Assembly (NCBI RefSeq): GCF_000722765.2
Contig: NZ_CP028415.1
Coordinates: 1,680,501-1,744,500, forward strand
Origin: Streptococcus mitis
GTDB taxonomy: Bacteria > Bacillota > Bacilli > Lactobacillales > Streptococcaceae
Direction: 5' to 3'
DNA: 64,000 nt
Each line of letters begins with the position of its first letter. The stretch's first letter is position 1. Positions 28,648-39,479 of this stretch are shown here, piece by piece. The notes under the pieces are model-generated. The model did no database searches and had not been told where the DNA came from. It worked only from the letters and a program-made list of their open reading frames with translations. Both the position numbers and the translations under genes were made by a program.

Positions 28648-29280
28648 TTAAAATAGAAACAGCAAGAAGACAACTAACAAGATATCTCTCATCAAATGGC
28701 TGTAAAATGAAACTTCCCAGCGAATGACTTTTGGCACCAACAGTCCTAGAAATAGCATTCCTAAGGTAATATAAAATGTCATAGATAATAGCATCCAAGG
28801 ATTTCTGAGAAAGACTAGAATAGCTAGTCCACTAATAAAACACATCTCCTTCTTTCCCAAAATCTTTTTCAATCCATTTACATACTTCTGAATCGGTAAA
28901 AAGACTAGCAAATCAATACCAAATAAGAAAAAGAAACTCGGTAGAAAGGCTTCCACAAACCCTTCTACAGATGTATTTCCTGCAAGGATATGTTCTATGA
29001 CAATTAAAGCTAAACCCAAAATATTTACTAAGAGCAACAGACTATACAAGAATTGTTGCTTGTCTTCCTTAAAAACTGAATAAGATTGATTTCGCTGTCC
29101 ACTATAGTAGTTTATCCCTGCCCCAATACTGGCAAGGAGCAACATGCCAACTAAATAATAGAAGCAGTTTTGATTTAACATCAAGGCCCAAGTCGATAAA
29201 CTTAAACAAGAACAGCTACTAATACCAAAAACTGTCAGCAATAACAAAATACGAATTTGCTTTTTCATTTTTTCCATCAT
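28648..29280 (-). CDS. Uncharacterised polytopic membrane protein
   Basis: The 210 residues show about six hydrophobic segments (IRILLLLTVFGIS, FYYLVGMLLLASIGAG, LLLLVNILGLALIV, FFFLFGIDLLVF, MCFISGLAILVFL, LGMLFLGLLVP) with short loops and no recognised motif. The start ATGATG at 29280 follows GGGAGGAAG. It lies between ndk and tsaE. I do not recognise the family; a transporter or sensor role would be a guess. Confidence 0.7.
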   Translation of the reverse strand: MMEKMKKQIRILLLLTVFGISSCSCLSLSTWALMLNQNCFYYLVGMLLLASIGAGINYYSGQRNQSYSVFKEDKQQFLYSLLLLVNILGLALIVIEHILAGNTSVEGFVEAFLPSFFFLFGIDLLVFLPIQKYVNGLKKILGKKEMCFISGLAILVFLRNPWMLLSMTFYITLGMLFLGLLVPKVIRWEVSFYSHLMRDILLVVFLLFLF

Positions 29281-29370
29281 TCTTCCTCCCTTACTTGCTC
29301 TTATTATAGGCTAGAAATCCTCCCCATTGCTAGAATATTTCTCAACTGTCAGTTTTCTACTCTAAAATGC

Positions 29371-29407
29371 AAAAAAGTTTGATGCAAGTAACCCTTACAT
29401 CAAACCT
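29371..29407 (-). terminator. Terminator after ndk
   Basis: GTTTGATG and CATCAAAC form an 8-bp stem followed by TTTTTTGC, four bases after the ndk stop. Confidence 0.75.
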
Positions 29408-29410
29408 TTA

Positions 29411-29833
29411 CTACTTTCCGTCAAACCAAAAAGCAATTTCTCGCTTAGCTGACTCTTCTGAATCTGAACCATGTACAACATTTTGGATAGCTTGGTTTTC
29501 ACTAGCAGCTTTTGCGAAATCACCTCGAATCGTTCCTGGTAAAGCTTCTTCTGGACGAGTCGCACCCATCATAGTCCGCCAAGTTTCAATTACTTTGGGA
29601 CCAGAAATGATACCTACAAGAACCGGTCCTGAAGTCATAAATTCACGAATCGGTGGGTAAAAACTTTGACCAACCAAGTCCTGATAGTGCTGGTCAATCA
29701 ACTCTTCTGAAACCTTTGTACGCAACTCCAATTTTTCGATTGTAAATCCACGTTGTTCGATGCGTTTCAACACCTCCCCCACTAATCCTCTTTTTACACC
29801 GTCTGGTTTAATGATAAAAAATGTTTGTTCCAT
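29411..29833 (-). CDS. ndk: Nucleoside diphosphate kinase
   Basis: Transfers the terminal phosphate of ATP to other NDPs through a phospho-histidine. The 140 residues start [19 protein letters not shown]; the normal Ndk motifs KPDG and RGDF are present, and the active-site histidine lies in NVVHGSDS. The frame stays open upstream through a BOX element to 30007, but that extension is not family-like and is rejected. The start codon lies about 30 bases downstream of the BOX. Confidence 0.95.
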   Translation of the reverse strand: MEQTFFIIKPDGVKRGLVGEVLKRIEQRGFTIEKLELRTKVSEELIDQHYQDLVGQSFYPPIREFMTSGPVLVGIISGPKVIETWRTMMGATRPEEALPGTIRGDFAKAASENQAIQNVVHGSDSEESAKREIAFWFDGK

Positions 29834-29864
29834 ACCTGTCTCCTTTGTCAGCTTCTTTCTTTTA

Positions 29865-30013
29865 TACTCTTCGAAAATCTCTTCAAACCACGTCAACGTC
29901 GCCTTGCCGTAGGTATGGTTACTGACTTCGTCAGTTCTATCCACAACCTCAAAGCAGTGCTTTGAGCAACCTGCGGCTAGTTTCCTAGTTTGCTCTTTGA
30001 TTTTCATTGAGTA
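29865..30013 (+). repeat. BOX element (long form) between rpoC and ndk
   Basis: Begins TACTCTTCGAAAATCTCTTC and ends TTTTCATTGAGTA. It contains the central CAACGTCGCCTTGCCGTAGG and GACTTCGTCAG stem. It would be transcribed in antisense in any rpoC readthrough. Confidence 0.88.
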
Positions 30014-30066
30014 TTATTTTACCACATTTCATGAAAAAATGGAGAAAGTTTTCAGAAAAGAGAAAG

Positions 30067-30084
30067 AGAACCCGAAGGCTCTCT
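30067..30084 (-). terminator. Terminator after rpoC
   Basis: GAGAGCC-TTCG-GGTTCTC with a stable TTCG tetraloop, then TTTCTCTTTTC on the minus strand. Confidence 0.8.
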
Positions 30085-30093
30085 CATTCTCTT

Positions 30094-33000
30094 TTATTCT
30101 ACTGTTTCTTCCACAGTTTCAACGGCAGTATCCACAACTACTTCTGTTGTTTCTTCGTTTCCTTCTTCCTCTACTGGAGGATTAAGGTATTCTTCTTCGT
30201 TGACAGCATGTGGTTCAAGGTTACGGTAACGGGCCATACCAGTACCAGCTGGGATGATCTTACCGATGATAACATTTTCTTTAAGTCCAAGGAGATGGTC
30301 TTTCTTACCACGGATAGCCGCGTCAGTAAGGACACGAGTTGTTTCCTGGAAGGAAGCCGCTGACAAGAAACTGTTGGTTTCAAGTGAGGCTTTGGTAATT
30401 CCCATGAGGACTGGTCGACCAGTCGCTGGAACTCCACCTGCGATAAGGACATCTTTGTTAGCATCTGTAAAGTCATTGATATCCATGAGGGTACCCATGA
30501 GAAGATCTGTGTCACCTGGATCCATGACACGGACTTTACGGATCATCTGACGAACCATTACCTCGATGTGTTTGTCACCGATTTCTACCCCTTGGCTACG
30601 GTAAACTTTTTGTACTTCACCGAGAAGGTAAGTTTCAACTGACAAGACATCACGAACTGCAAGGAGGCGTTTTGGTTGGATAGAACCTTCTGTAAGAGCA
30701 GCACCACGCGCTACTTGGTCTCCAACTTCTACACGCATACGAGCTGTAAATGGAACGACATATTCACCTTCGCCAGTTTCACCCTTAACAAAGACTTTCT
30801 TAGTACGAGTTGAAGCATCTTCTTCGATAGCAGTAACTTGTCCTTTAACCTCTGTGATAACCGCTTCCCCTTTAGGATTGCGGGCTTCAAAGATTTCTTG
30901 GACACGAGGAAGACCCTGAGTGATATCGGTATTTGAGGCAACCCCACCCGTGTGGAAGGTACGCATTGTAAGCTGTGTACCAGGTTCCCCGATAGATTGG
31001 GCAGCAATTGTACCAACTGCTTCACCAACTTCAACCGCATCACCAGTCGCCAAGTTGATACCGTAACAGTGACGGCAGACACCATGACGAGTGTTACATG
31101 TAAATACAGAGCGGATAGTCACTTCTTCCACACCAGCATTGACAATTTCACGCGCCTTGTCTTCTGTAATCAACTCATTTGGACCAATGATAACTGCACC
31201 AGTTTCTGGATGTTTAACAGTTTTCTTAGTGTAACGACCGTTGAGACGTTCTTCGAGTGACTCGATCATCTCTTTTCCTTCTGCGATAGAACGGATCAAG
31301 AGACCACGGTCTGTTCCACAGTCGTCCTCACGGATGATAACGTCTTGGGCAACGTCAACCAAACGACGAGTCAAGTAACCTGAGTCGGCTGTCTTAAGGG
31401 CCGTATCGGTCATACCTTTACGCGCACCGTGAGTTGAGAAGAACATTTCGAGTACTGACAAACCTTCGCGGAAATTTGAAAGGATTGGCAATTCCATGAT
31501 ACGTCCGTTCGGAGCAGCCATCAGACCACGCATTCCGGCAAGCTGTGAGAAGTTTGAGATGTTACCACGGGCTCCAGAGTCCATCATCATAACGATTGGG
31601 TTCTTAGGATCTTGGTTAGCAATCAAACGTTTCTCTAGTTTTTCACGAGCAGCACGCCATTCAGCTGTAACAGCATTGTAACGCTCGTCGTCTGTGATCA
31701 TACCACGACGGAATTGTTTTGTGATTTGTTCTACACGTTTGTGTGATTCTTCAATGATTTCAGCCTTGTCATCAACAACTGGGATATCGGCAATACCCAC
31801 TGTCAATCCTGCAAGAGTTGAGTGGTGGTAACCGAGGTTCTTCATGCGGTCAAGTAGGGCAGAAGTTTCTGTCGTACGGAAACGTTTGAAGATTTCAGCG
31901 ATGATATTTCCAAGGTTTTTCTTCTTGAATGGAGGGTTAAGCTCAAGATTGCTGATAGCTTCCTTGATATCTCCACCAAGTGGCAAGAAATATTTAGCTG
32001 GAACGCCTTCTGTCAAGTTGGCATTGTTTGGTTCTTGCAAGTATGGTAGACCCTCTGGCATGATGTCGTTGAAGAGGATTTTACCAACTGTTGTAAGCAA
32101 GACCTTATGTTTTTGCTCTTCTGTCCAAGGCTTGTTGAGGCTGTCTGTTGCGATACCAACACGTGAGTGGAGGTGAACATAACCATTACGGTAAGCCATA
32201 ACCGCCTCGTCACGGTCTTTGAAGACCATTCCTTCACCTTCACGACCAGCTTCTTCCATGGTCAAGTAGTAGTTACCCAAAACCATGTCCTGAGATGGAG
32301 TAACAACTGGTTTACCATCTTTCGGGTTCAAGATATGCTCAGCAGCGAGCATCAAGATACGAGCTTCTGCTTGGGCTTCTTCTGAAAGCGGTACGTGGAT
32401 GGCCATTTGGTCCCCGTCAAAGTCGGCATTGTAGGCTTCACAGACAAGTGGGTGCAAGCGAAGGGCCTTACCATCAATCAAGACTGGCTCGAAGGCTTGG
32501 ATACCCAAACGGTGAAGGGTCGGTGCGCGGTTCAAAAGTACTGGGTGTTCTTTGATTACTTCTTCAAGGATATCCCAGATACGCTCATCTCCGCGTTCCA
32601 CCAAGCGTTTAGCAGCTTTGACGTTTTGCACGATATCACGTGCAACGATTTCACGCATCACAAATGGTTTAAAGAGCTCGATCGCCATTTCACGTGGCAC
32701 ACCACATTGGTACATCTTAAGCGTTGGACCAACGGCGATAACGGAACGTCCTGAGAAGTCAACACGTTTACCGAGCAAGTTTTGACGGAAGCGCCCTTGT
32801 TTACCTTTAAGCATGTGGCTCAATGATTTCAGTGGACGGCTACCTGGTCCTGTGATTGGACGACCACGACGACCATTGTCAATCAAAGCATCAACCGCTT
32901 CTTGAAGCATACGCTTCTCATTTTGAACGATGATACCTGGTGCATTCAACTCAAGCAAACGAGCCAAACGGTTGTTACGGTTGATAACACGGCGGTAAAG

Positions 33001-33771
33001 ATCGTTCAAGTCAGATGAGGCAAAACGGCCACCATCCAACTGCAACATTGGACGAAGATCTGGTGGAATAACTGGAAGGATGTTGAGAATCATCCATTCA
33101 GGTTTGTTTCCAGATTTGTAAAAGGCATCCAAAACATCCAAACGACGGATGGCTTTAACACGTTTTTGTCCAGTAGCTGTTTTCAACTCTTCTTTGAGTT
33201 CAGCAATTTCTTTTTCAAGATCTACTTGTTTTAGAAGGTCTTGGATAGCTTCGGCACCCATCTTGGCAACGAATGATCCATAACCATACTCACGCAAGCG
33301 CTCACGGTATTCGCGCTCTGTCATGATAGACTTGTGCTCAAGTGGTGTATCCTTGGGATCAATCACCACATAAGCCGCAAAGTAGATAACTTCCTCGAGG
33401 GCACGAGGGCTCATATCAAGGGTCAAGCCCATACGGCTTGGAATCCCCTTGAAGTACCAGATGTGAGATACAGGAGCTTTCAATTCGATATGCCCCATAC
33501 GCTCACGACGAACTTTTGTACGCGTTACTTCAACCCCACAACGGTCACAAACAATCCCTCTGTAACGAATGCGTTTGTACTTACCACAAGCACATTCCCA
33601 GTCTTTTGTAGGACCAAAGATAACTTCATCAAAGAGTCCTTCACGTTCTGGTTTCAAGGTACGGTAATTGATTGTTTCAGGTTTTTTGACTTCTCCATAA
33701 GACCATGAACGGACTTTACTTGGAGAAGCTAGGGTGATTTGCATACTTTTAAAACGATTTACATCAACCAC
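30094..33771 (-). CDS. rpoC: DNA-directed RNA polymerase subunit beta'
   Basis: Largest core subunit of RNA polymerase. The 1225 residues include the N-terminal zinc site [19 protein letters not shown], the Mg-binding NADFDGD motif in the active centre, the trigger-loop region ([17 protein letters not shown]), the second zinc site ([13 protein letters not shown]) and an acidic, Val/Thr/Glu-rich C-terminus. It follows rpoB after 32 bases and ends at a TTCG terminator. Confidence 0.98.
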   Translation of the reverse strand: MVDVNRFKSMQITLASPSKVRSWSYGEVKKPETINYRTLKPEREGLFDEVIFGPTKDWECACGKYKRIRYRGIVCDRCGVEVTRTKVRRERMGHIELKAPVSHIWYFKGIPSRMGLTLDMSPRALEEVIYFAAYVVIDPKDTPLEHKSIMTEREYRERLREYGYGSFVAKMGAEAIQDLLKQVDLEKEIAELKEELKTATGQKRVKAIRRLDVLDAFYKSGNKPEWMILNILPVIPPDLRPMLQLDGGRFASSDLNDLYRRVINRNNRLARLLELNAPGIIVQNEKRMLQEAVDALIDNGRRGRPITGPGSRPLKSLSHMLKGKQGRFRQNLLGKRVDFSGRSVIAVGPTLKMYQCGVPREMAIELFKPFVMREIVARDIVQNVKAAKRLVERGDERIWDILEEVIKEHPVLLNRAPTLHRLGIQAFEPVLIDGKALRLHPLVCEAYNADFDGDQMAIHVPLSEEAQAEARILMLAAEHILNPKDGKPVVTPSQDMVLGNYYLTMEEAGREGEGMVFKDRDEAVMAYRNGYVHLHSRVGIATDSLNKPWTEEQKHKVLLTTVGKILFNDIMPEGLPYLQEPNNANLTEGVPAKYFLPLGGDIKEAISNLELNPPFKKKNLGNIIAEIFKRFRTTETSALLDRMKNLGYHHSTLAGLTVGIADIPVVDDKAEIIEESHKRVEQITKQFRRGMITDDERYNAVTAEWRAAREKLEKRLIANQDPKNPIVMMMDSGARGNISNFSQLAGMRGLMAAPNGRIMELPILSNFREGLSVLEMFFSTHGARKGMTDTALKTADSGYLTRRLVDVAQDVIIREDDCGTDRGLLIRSIAEGKEMIESLEERLNGRYTKKTVKHPETGAVIIGPNELITEDKAREIVNAGVEEVTIRSVFTCNTRHGVCRHCYGINLATGDAVEVGEAVGTIAAQSIGEPGTQLTMRTFHTGGVASNTDITQGLPRVQEIFEARNPKGEAVITEVKGQVTAIEEDASTRTKKVFVKGETGEGEYVVPFTARMRVEVGDQVARGAALTEGSIQPKRLLAVRDVLSVETYLLGEVQKVYRSQGVEIGDKHIEVMVRQMIRKVRVMDPGDTDLLMGTLMDINDFTDANKDVLIAGGVPATGRPVLMGITKASLETNSFLSAASFQETTRVLTDAAIRGKKDHLLGLKENVIIGKIIPAGTGMARYRNLEPHAVNEEEYLNPPVEEEGNEETTEVVVDTAVETVEETVE

Positions 33772-33803
33772 TATTTCTTCCCTTTCTATTCTAAGTGAAC
33801 TGC

Positions 33804-36800
33804 TTATTCTTCAGCAGCTTCTTCTGTTTCTTCCGCTTTTGTTGCTTTCTCAGCTTCTTCAGCTTCAAAAGCTGCTTTAGCCTCTTGAGCTGCTTTTTCG
33901 CGGGCTTTTTCAAGGTCATCTACGTGGATGACATCTTCGTCCATTCCTTCATCCAAGTCGCGAAGTTCCACTTCTTGGTCATCTTCGTCTAGGACACGCA
34001 TATCAAGACCAAGTGATTGCAATTCTTTGACAAGAACTCGGAAGGATTCTGGAACACCTGGTTTTGGAATTGGTTTTCCTTTTGTAATGGCTTCATAAGC
34101 TTTCAAACGTCCGTTGATATCGTCAGACTTGTAAGTCAAGATTTCTTGAAGGACATTTGACGCACCGTAGGCTTCAAGAGCCCAAACCTCCATCTCACCG
34201 AAACGTTGTCCACCAAACTGAGCTTTACCCCCGAGTGGTTGTTGGGTAACAGTTGAGTATGGTCCGACTGAACGCGCGTGCAATTTATCATCAACCATGT
34301 GGTGGAGTTTGATCATGTACATGACTCCGACAGAAACACGGTTATCAAATGGTTCACCTGTACGTCCATCGTAAAGGATTGTTTTGGCATCGCTATCCAT
34401 ACCAGCTTCTTTAACAGTTGACCAAAGGTCTTCAGAACTTGCTCCGTCAAAGACTGGTGTTGCGATATGAATACCAAGAGTACGAGCAGCCATACCAAGG
34501 TGAAGCTCCATAACCTGACCGATATTCATACGTGATGGCACCCCAAGTGGGTTCAACATGATATCGACTGGAGTTCCATCTGGAAGGTAAGGCATGTCTT
34601 CTACAGGAACGATACGAGAGACAACCCCTTTATTTCCGTGACGTCCGGCCATCTTATCTCCGACCTTGATCTTACGTTTTTGAGCGATGTAGACGCGAAC
34701 CAGCATATTAACACCTGATTGCAATTCATCTCCATTTGCACGGGTAAAAATCTTAACATCACGAACGACACCATCGGCACCGTGTGGTACACGAAGAGAA
34801 GTGTCACGTACTTCACGAGATTTGTCTCCGAAGATAGCGTGCAAGAGACGTTCTTCAGCTGAAAGGTCCTTCTCACCCTTAGGTGTTACTTTACCTACAA
34901 GGATATCACCTTCTTTAACCTCAGCACCGATACGGATAATACCCATTTCGTCAAGGTCTTTAAGGGCATCTTCACCAACGTTTGGAATTTCACGAGTAAT
35001 TTCTTCAGGCCCAAGCTTTGTATCGCGCGTTTCTGATTCGTATTCTTCAAGGTGAACAGATGTGTAGACATCGTCTTTGACCAAGCGTTCGCTCATGATA
35101 ACGGCATCCTCGAAGTTGTAACCTTCCCAAGTCATGTAGGCAACGATTGGGTTTTGTCCAAGCGCCATTTCTCCATTTTCCATAGAAGGTCCGTCAGCAA
35201 TGAAATCGCCTTTTTCAACGACATCGCCAACTTTTACGAGAGTGCGTTGGTTGTATGCAGTACCTGAGTTTGAACGACGGAATTTTTGGATGTGGTAAAC
35301 GTCCAATGAACCATCTTCACGACGAACTTCTACCTTGTCAGCATCTGCATAGGTAACTTTGCCGTCATACTGAGCAATCACAGCAGCTCCTGAATCGTGG
35401 GCTGCTTGGTATTCCATACCAGTACCAACGTAAGGTGCTTTTGGATTAATCAATGGCACAGCCTGACGTTGCATGTTGGCTCCCATGAGGGCACGGTTGG
35501 AGTCATCGTTTTCCAAGAAAGGAATACATGCTGTCGCAACGGCAACTACCTGTTTTGGTGATACGTCCATGTAGTCAACAACATTAGCTGGATACTCTTG
35601 GTTGACCCCTTGGTGACGACCCATGACAACTTTCTCAGCAAATGTTCCATCTTCATTCAGACGAGAATTAGCCTGTGCTACAGTAAATTCATCTTCTTCA
35701 TCGGCTGTCAACCAAACGATTTCGTTCGTAACAACACCTGTTTCACGGTCAACTTTACGGTATGGTGTTTGAACAAAACCATACTTGTTCAAATGTCCGT
35801 AAGATGACAAGTTATTAATCAAACCGATGTTAGGGCCTTCAGGTGTCTCGATTGGACACATGCGACCATAGTGAGTGTAGTGCACGTCACGTACTTCATA
35901 TCCAGCACGGTCACGTGTCAAACCACCAGGTCCTAAGGCTGACAAACGGCGTTTGTGAGACAACTCAGAAAGTGGGTTGTGTTGGTCCATGAACTGTGAC
36001 AACTGTGATGAACCAAAGAATTCTTTAACCGCAGCTGTTACAGGACGGATATTGATAATTTGTTGCGGTGTCAAGACTTCGTTGTCCTGAACAGACATAC
36101 GTTCACGGACATTACGTTCCATACGAGAAAGTCCAAGACGTACTTGGTTGGCAAGCAATTCACCAACCGCACGGATACGACGGTTCCCAAGGTGGTCGAT
36201 ATCATCTACACGGCCAAGTCCTTCAGCCAAGTTGAGGAAGTAACTCATCTCAGCAAGGATATCTGCAGGAGTGACGATACGAACCTTGTCATCTGGATTA
36301 GCATTACCGATGATTGTTACAACACGGTCTGGATCAGTTGGTGCAACAACCTTGAATTTTTGAAGAACAACTGGCTCAGTCACAACGGCTGCATCATTTG
36401 GAATGTAGACAATCTTGTTCAAGTCGCCATCCAAATGGCTTTCAATACTTTCAATCACGCTACGAGTCATGATTGTACCAGCTTCTACCAAGATTTCTCC
36501 AGTTTCAGGATCTACCAATGGCTCTGCAATAGTTTGGTTAAGCAAGCGTGTTTTAACATTGAGTTTTTTATTGATTTTGTAACGACCGACAGCTGCCAAG
36601 TCATAACGACGTGGGTCAAAGAAACGAGCCACAAGCAAGCTACGTGAGCTTTCAGCAGTCTTAGGCTCACCTGGACGAAGACGTTCGTAAATTTCTTTCA
36701 AAGCTTCGTCGGTACGAGAGTCCATTGGGTTCTTATGGATATCTTTTTCAACAGTGTTGCGAACCAATTCGCTGTCACCAAAGATATCAAAGATTTCATC

Positions 36801-37412
36801 ATCACCTGAGAAACCAAGCGCACGAACCAAGGTAGTGAATGGAATCTTACGAGTACGGTCGATACGAGTATAGGCGATATCTTTTGAGTCACTTTCAAGT
36901 TCCAACCAAGCTCCACGGTTAGGGATAACCGTTGAACCGTAGCCCACTTTACCGTTTTTATCAACTTTATCGTTAAAGTAAACACCTGGCGAGCGGACCA
37001 ACTGAGATACGATGATACGTTCACCACCATTGATGATGAAAGTACCCATTTCTGTCATGATTGGGAAATCACCAAAGAAAACTTCTTGAGTTTTGATTTC
37101 GCCTGTTTCTTTATTGATCAAGCGGAAGGTTACAAAAATTGGTGCTGAGTAGCTAGCATCGTGGATACGAGCCTCTTCTAGCGTGTATTTTGGTTCCTTG
37201 ATTTCATATCCAACAAATTCCAACTCCATTGTGTCTGTGAAGTTTGAAATCGGCAATACATCTTCAAACACTTCCTTAAGACCATGGTCTAGGAAATCTT
37301 TGAATGAGTCAGTTTGAATTTCAATCAAATTTGGTAAGTCAAGAACTTCTTTGATTCTTGAAAAACTACGACGGGTACGATGTTTCCCGTATTGAACGTC
37401 ATGTCCTGCCAA
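33804..37412 (-). CDS. rpoB: DNA-directed RNA polymerase subunit beta, TTG start
   Basis: Second largest RNA polymerase subunit, with the rifampicin pocket. From TTG at 37412 the protein has 1202 residues and starts (M)[14 protein letters not shown], the form I know from pneumococcus; AGGAG lies 7 bases upstream. An ATG at 37451 would add 13 residues but has no such spacing. The rifampicin cluster reads [31 protein letters not shown] (described here in parts: SQFMDQ, H at HKRRLSALG), with no known resistance substitution visible. The C-terminal tail is acidic and repetitive. Confidence 0.97.
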   Translation of the reverse strand: MAGHDVQYGKHRTRRSFSRIKEVLDLPNLIEIQTDSFKDFLDHGLKEVFEDVLPISNFTDTMELEFVGYEIKEPKYTLEEARIHDASYSAPIFVTFRLINKETGEIKTQEVFFGDFPIMTEMGTFIINGGERIIVSQLVRSPGVYFNDKVDKNGKVGYGSTVIPNRGAWLELESDSKDIAYTRIDRTRKIPFTTLVRALGFSGDDEIFDIFGDSELVRNTVEKDIHKNPMDSRTDEALKEIYERLRPGEPKTAESSRSLLVARFFDPRRYDLAAVGRYKINKKLNVKTRLLNQTIAEPLVDPETGEILVEAGTIMTRSVIESIESHLDGDLNKIVYIPNDAAVVTEPVVLQKFKVVAPTDPDRVVTIIGNANPDDKVRIVTPADILAEMSYFLNLAEGLGRVDDIDHLGNRRIRAVGELLANQVRLGLSRMERNVRERMSVQDNEVLTPQQIINIRPVTAAVKEFFGSSQLSQFMDQHNPLSELSHKRRLSALGPGGLTRDRAGYEVRDVHYTHYGRMCPIETPEGPNIGLINNLSSYGHLNKYGFVQTPYRKVDRETGVVTNEIVWLTADEEDEFTVAQANSRLNEDGTFAEKVVMGRHQGVNQEYPANVVDYMDVSPKQVVAVATACIPFLENDDSNRALMGANMQRQAVPLINPKAPYVGTGMEYQAAHDSGAAVIAQYDGKVTYADADKVEVRREDGSLDVYHIQKFRRSNSGTAYNQRTLVKVGDVVEKGDFIADGPSMENGEMALGQNPIVAYMTWEGYNFEDAVIMSERLVKDDVYTSVHLEEYESETRDTKLGPEEITREIPNVGEDALKDLDEMGIIRIGAEVKEGDILVGKVTPKGEKDLSAEERLLHAIFGDKSREVRDTSLRVPHGADGVVRDVKIFTRANGDELQSGVNMLVRVYIAQKRKIKVGDKMAGRHGNKGVVSRIVPVEDMPYLPDGTPVDIMLNPLGVPSRMNIGQVMELHLGMAARTLGIHIATPVFDGASSEDLWSTVKEAGMDSDAKTILYDGRTGEPFDNRVSVGVMYMIKLHHMVDDKLHARSVGPYSTVTQQPLGGKAQFGGQRFGEMEVWALEAYGASNVLQEILTYKSDDINGRLKAYEAITKGKPIPKPGVPESFRVLVKELQSLGLDMRVLDEDDQEVELRDLDEGMDEDVIHVDDLEKAREKAAQEAKAAFEAEEAEKATKAEETEEAAEE

Positions 37413-37565
37413 GATGATTCTCCTTTGTAAATAAGTTCCAAGCCTTGTCAATCAGGCTTTTCTAATCGTCATATGGTTTTAAAAACCCCTATCACCGTGT
37501 CCTCTTGATAAATTTTCAGAATCTTTAAGTCTTTGTTACAAGTACTCAAAATCCTGAAAAAAAGC

Positions 37566-37611
37566 ACAAAAAGAGCAGCTAAATCTGACTTTTTCAGAAG
37601 ATTTAACTGCT
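37566..37611 (-). terminator. Intrinsic terminator (attenuator-like) inside the rpoB leader
   Basis: Arms 37599-37611 and 37574-37586 pair over 13 positions with one G-U, followed by CTTTTTGTGCTTTTTTTC. The only minus-strand promoter seen upstream is that of rpoB at 37667-37695, so this hairpin lies about 50-95 nt into the rpoB transcript. Confidence 0.7.
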
Positions 37612-37666
37612 GTGAGCCTTGTCTGGACAATATTTCAGACAAAACCTACGACAAATGATTACTCAC

Positions 37667-37695
37667 ATTATACCCTATTTAGCTAGATTTTTCAA
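37667..37695 (-). promoter_or_regulatory. rpoBC promoter
   Basis: TTGAAA (37690-37695), exactly 17 bp, TATAAT (37667-37672). Predicted leader about 250 nt. Confidence 0.8.
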
Positions 37696-37888
37696 GGGGA
37701 TTAACGATTTTTTGACAAAATCTTTTCCTATAAAAAAATTAAATTCAATGATCACTTTGCAAATTTCATTTTCGGTTCAATAAAAATATAGTAAATTACG
37801 ATTGTACTATTTTATCCTAGGTTGTTTTTCTTGACTTTACTAGGCTTTTATTTTAATATATATGTATAAATATATAGGGAGGTTTATG

Positions 37889-39367
37889 ATGAATATCTTG
37901 CTGTCTAAAACTGAACAAGACTTGCTATTCTTACTGGAAGAATTAACCAAACACCATGATTGGATAGAAATTCCAGTCTTGGCCGAGAAGCTGAATTTTT
38001 CAATCGAAGAATTGCAAGAACACCTTTTTAAGCTTGAGCAATTGTTTCCTAACCTCCTGATTCAATCAAGAAAAAAAGGCATTCAATTGCAGTTTGAAAT
38101 GCGGAACTCCTTAGACCCTAGAATTACTATCTTTGAACAATCTGAAACCTACTCTTTTTTGAACCATCTATTTTTCAAAGAGGGACAATCACTTGAGCAA
38201 ATTTGTCAGGAACTTGTGATTAGCTGCGAACAAGTTCAGAAAACCATCCAGCATCTAAATACTAAACTCCCACAACACTATGGAATCAAGGTCCAACTTT
38301 CTCCTTTAGTCATGGAGGGAGAAGAAGAGGATATCCGTGCCTTTTATCTGGACTACTTTAGCCAAAGTTACAGCTTTCTTGATTGGCCCTTTCCCTCTAT
38401 TTCTGAAGAGGCACTCACTCAGCTGATTCAGCTATTTTTAAAGGCCCAACAAGTTTCACCCAATCTCAGCAGTCTACGACAAATCAAATATACCTTGGCT
38501 ATCAATCTAGAGCGGCTAAAAAAGGGACATTTCATTAAAAATCCTACTCCCCTTTTAACCAGCCACTACAGCTCTCTCATGCAGATTCCCCAGTTTGAAC
38601 AAGATATCAAAAAGCTGGCTAAAAAGCTACATTTTGAAGCTACAAAGGAAACACTAGAACAGCTATTTTCAAATCCAGTAAAGTCTCCTCAAATCACAAA
38701 CAATCCTAGCAATGGAGCACTGGGTAATATTCATCATATCCAAAAATCTTACCGTTTATTGAGCCAAATCCTAGAAGAACTAGCTAAAGAATTTCACCTA
38801 CAGATTGAAAATCGCGAGGAATTGATTTGGCTCCTCCACTACACTGCCCAACCTGATTTCTTCCATTTACTCAGTAACCAGTCTATCGACAGACAGAAAT
38901 CTCAAATTTTAAGCAGTTATCAAGTAGAATTTCCAAAACTATTTGAAGTAAGTCAACACAAATTCCATTCTTACCTGACTGAAATGAGGCTAGAAAATCA
39001 CCCAAGTAAGCTGCAAGAACTTGTCTACACCTTTTCTATCCAAGGGCAACGAATTTTAGTCCAATTACTTCAAAAACTTCCCAAAATACGTGTTTTAGTC
39101 ATTAGTCATTTGGATAGCCATCACGCACAAAACCTTATCGACACCCTTGCTCACTACGGCAATAATCTCTATCTCTTTGATTCTTGGGAAGAATCTACGA
39201 TTTCTTTCTCAGTTCTCAATCAAATTCCTCATGATATTGTTATCACTACCTTTCCTGTCACCAACTCTCCTAAACCACTTATCTACAATCGTAACTTCTC
39301 TACTTCAGAATTATTTCATCACCTTCACCTGCTGGCTTCTCAAATTCATAAAGAAAGACTGGCTTAA
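37889..39367 (+). CDS. Mga/AtxA-family transcriptional regulator
   Basis: About 492 residues with two N-terminal helix-turn-helix regions (10-60, LLSKTEQDLLFLLEELTKHH; 95-130, QSLEQICQELVISCEQVQ). A helical middle region (PRD-like) and a C-terminal EIIB-like domain (about 385-485; IRVLVISHLDSHHAQNLIDT) complete the typical Mga layout. Such regulators control virulence or sugar genes and can respond to PTS phosphorylation. The start is put at 37889, 6 bases after GGGAGG; the earlier ATG codons at 37862 and 37886 are too close or lack a ribosome site. It is upstream of and co-directional with spuA, and divergent from rpoB. The target is unknown. Confidence 0.82.
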   Translation: MNILLSKTEQDLLFLLEELTKHHDWIEIPVLAEKLNFSIEELQEHLFKLEQLFPNLLIQSRKKGIQLQFEMRNSLDPRITIFEQSETYSFLNHLFFKEGQSLEQICQELVISCEQVQKTIQHLNTKLPQHYGIKVQLSPLVMEGEEEDIRAFYLDYFSQSYSFLDWPFPSISEEALTQLIQLFLKAQQVSPNLSSLRQIKYTLAINLERLKKGHFIKNPTPLLTSHYSSLMQIPQFEQDIKKLAKKLHFEATKETLEQLFSNPVKSPQITNNPSNGALGNIHHIQKSYRLLSQILEELAKEFHLQIENREELIWLLHYTAQPDFFHLLSNQSIDRQKSQILSSYQVEFPKLFEVSQHKFHSYLTEMRLENHPSKLQELVYTFSIQGQRILVQLLQKLPKIRVLVISHLDSHHAQNLIDTLAHYGNNLYLFDSWEESTISFSVLNQIPHDIVITTFPVTNSPKPLIYNRNFSTSELFHHLHLLASQIHKERLA

Positions 39368-39393
39368 TCGTAACAAAATTTGTTGCGATTTTT
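39366..39393 (+). terminator. Terminator after the Mga-type gene
   Basis: AATCGTAACAA / TTGTTGCGATT stem followed by TTTTCTTTT. Confidence 0.7.
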
Positions 39394-39410
39394 CTTTTAG
39401 TTTAACTTTA

Positions 39411-39448
39411 GGAAAACGCTTGCATCTTATTTTACTAAGTGCTATACT
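39411..39448 (+). promoter_or_regulatory. spuA promoter with overlapping cre-like site
   Basis: TTGCAT (39420-39425), 17 bp, TATACT (39443-39448). GGAAAACGCTTGCATC (39411-39426) resembles a cre and covers the -35, a layout expected for CcpA repression. Confidence 0.65.
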
Positions 39449-39479
39449 GATATAGAAATTTATCGATTGGAGAATCATT

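Noticed and set aside
28553..28798. Longer tsaE with 82 extra N-terminal residues
   Set aside because: The extra part overlaps the membrane-protein gene in another frame and is not part of the TsaE family.
29834..30007. N-terminal extension of ndk through the BOX element
   Set aside because: The added residues are translated BOX sequence; Ndk proteins start at MEQTFF, which has a proper ribosome site.
33804..37412. Many open frames on both strands inside rpoB and rpoC
   Set aside because: They are shadows of highly biased codon use in rpoBC with no ribosome sites or protein-like composition.
37413..37451. ATG start for rpoB at 37451
   Set aside because: The TTG at 37412 has AGGAG at good distance and gives the usual RpoB N-terminus.
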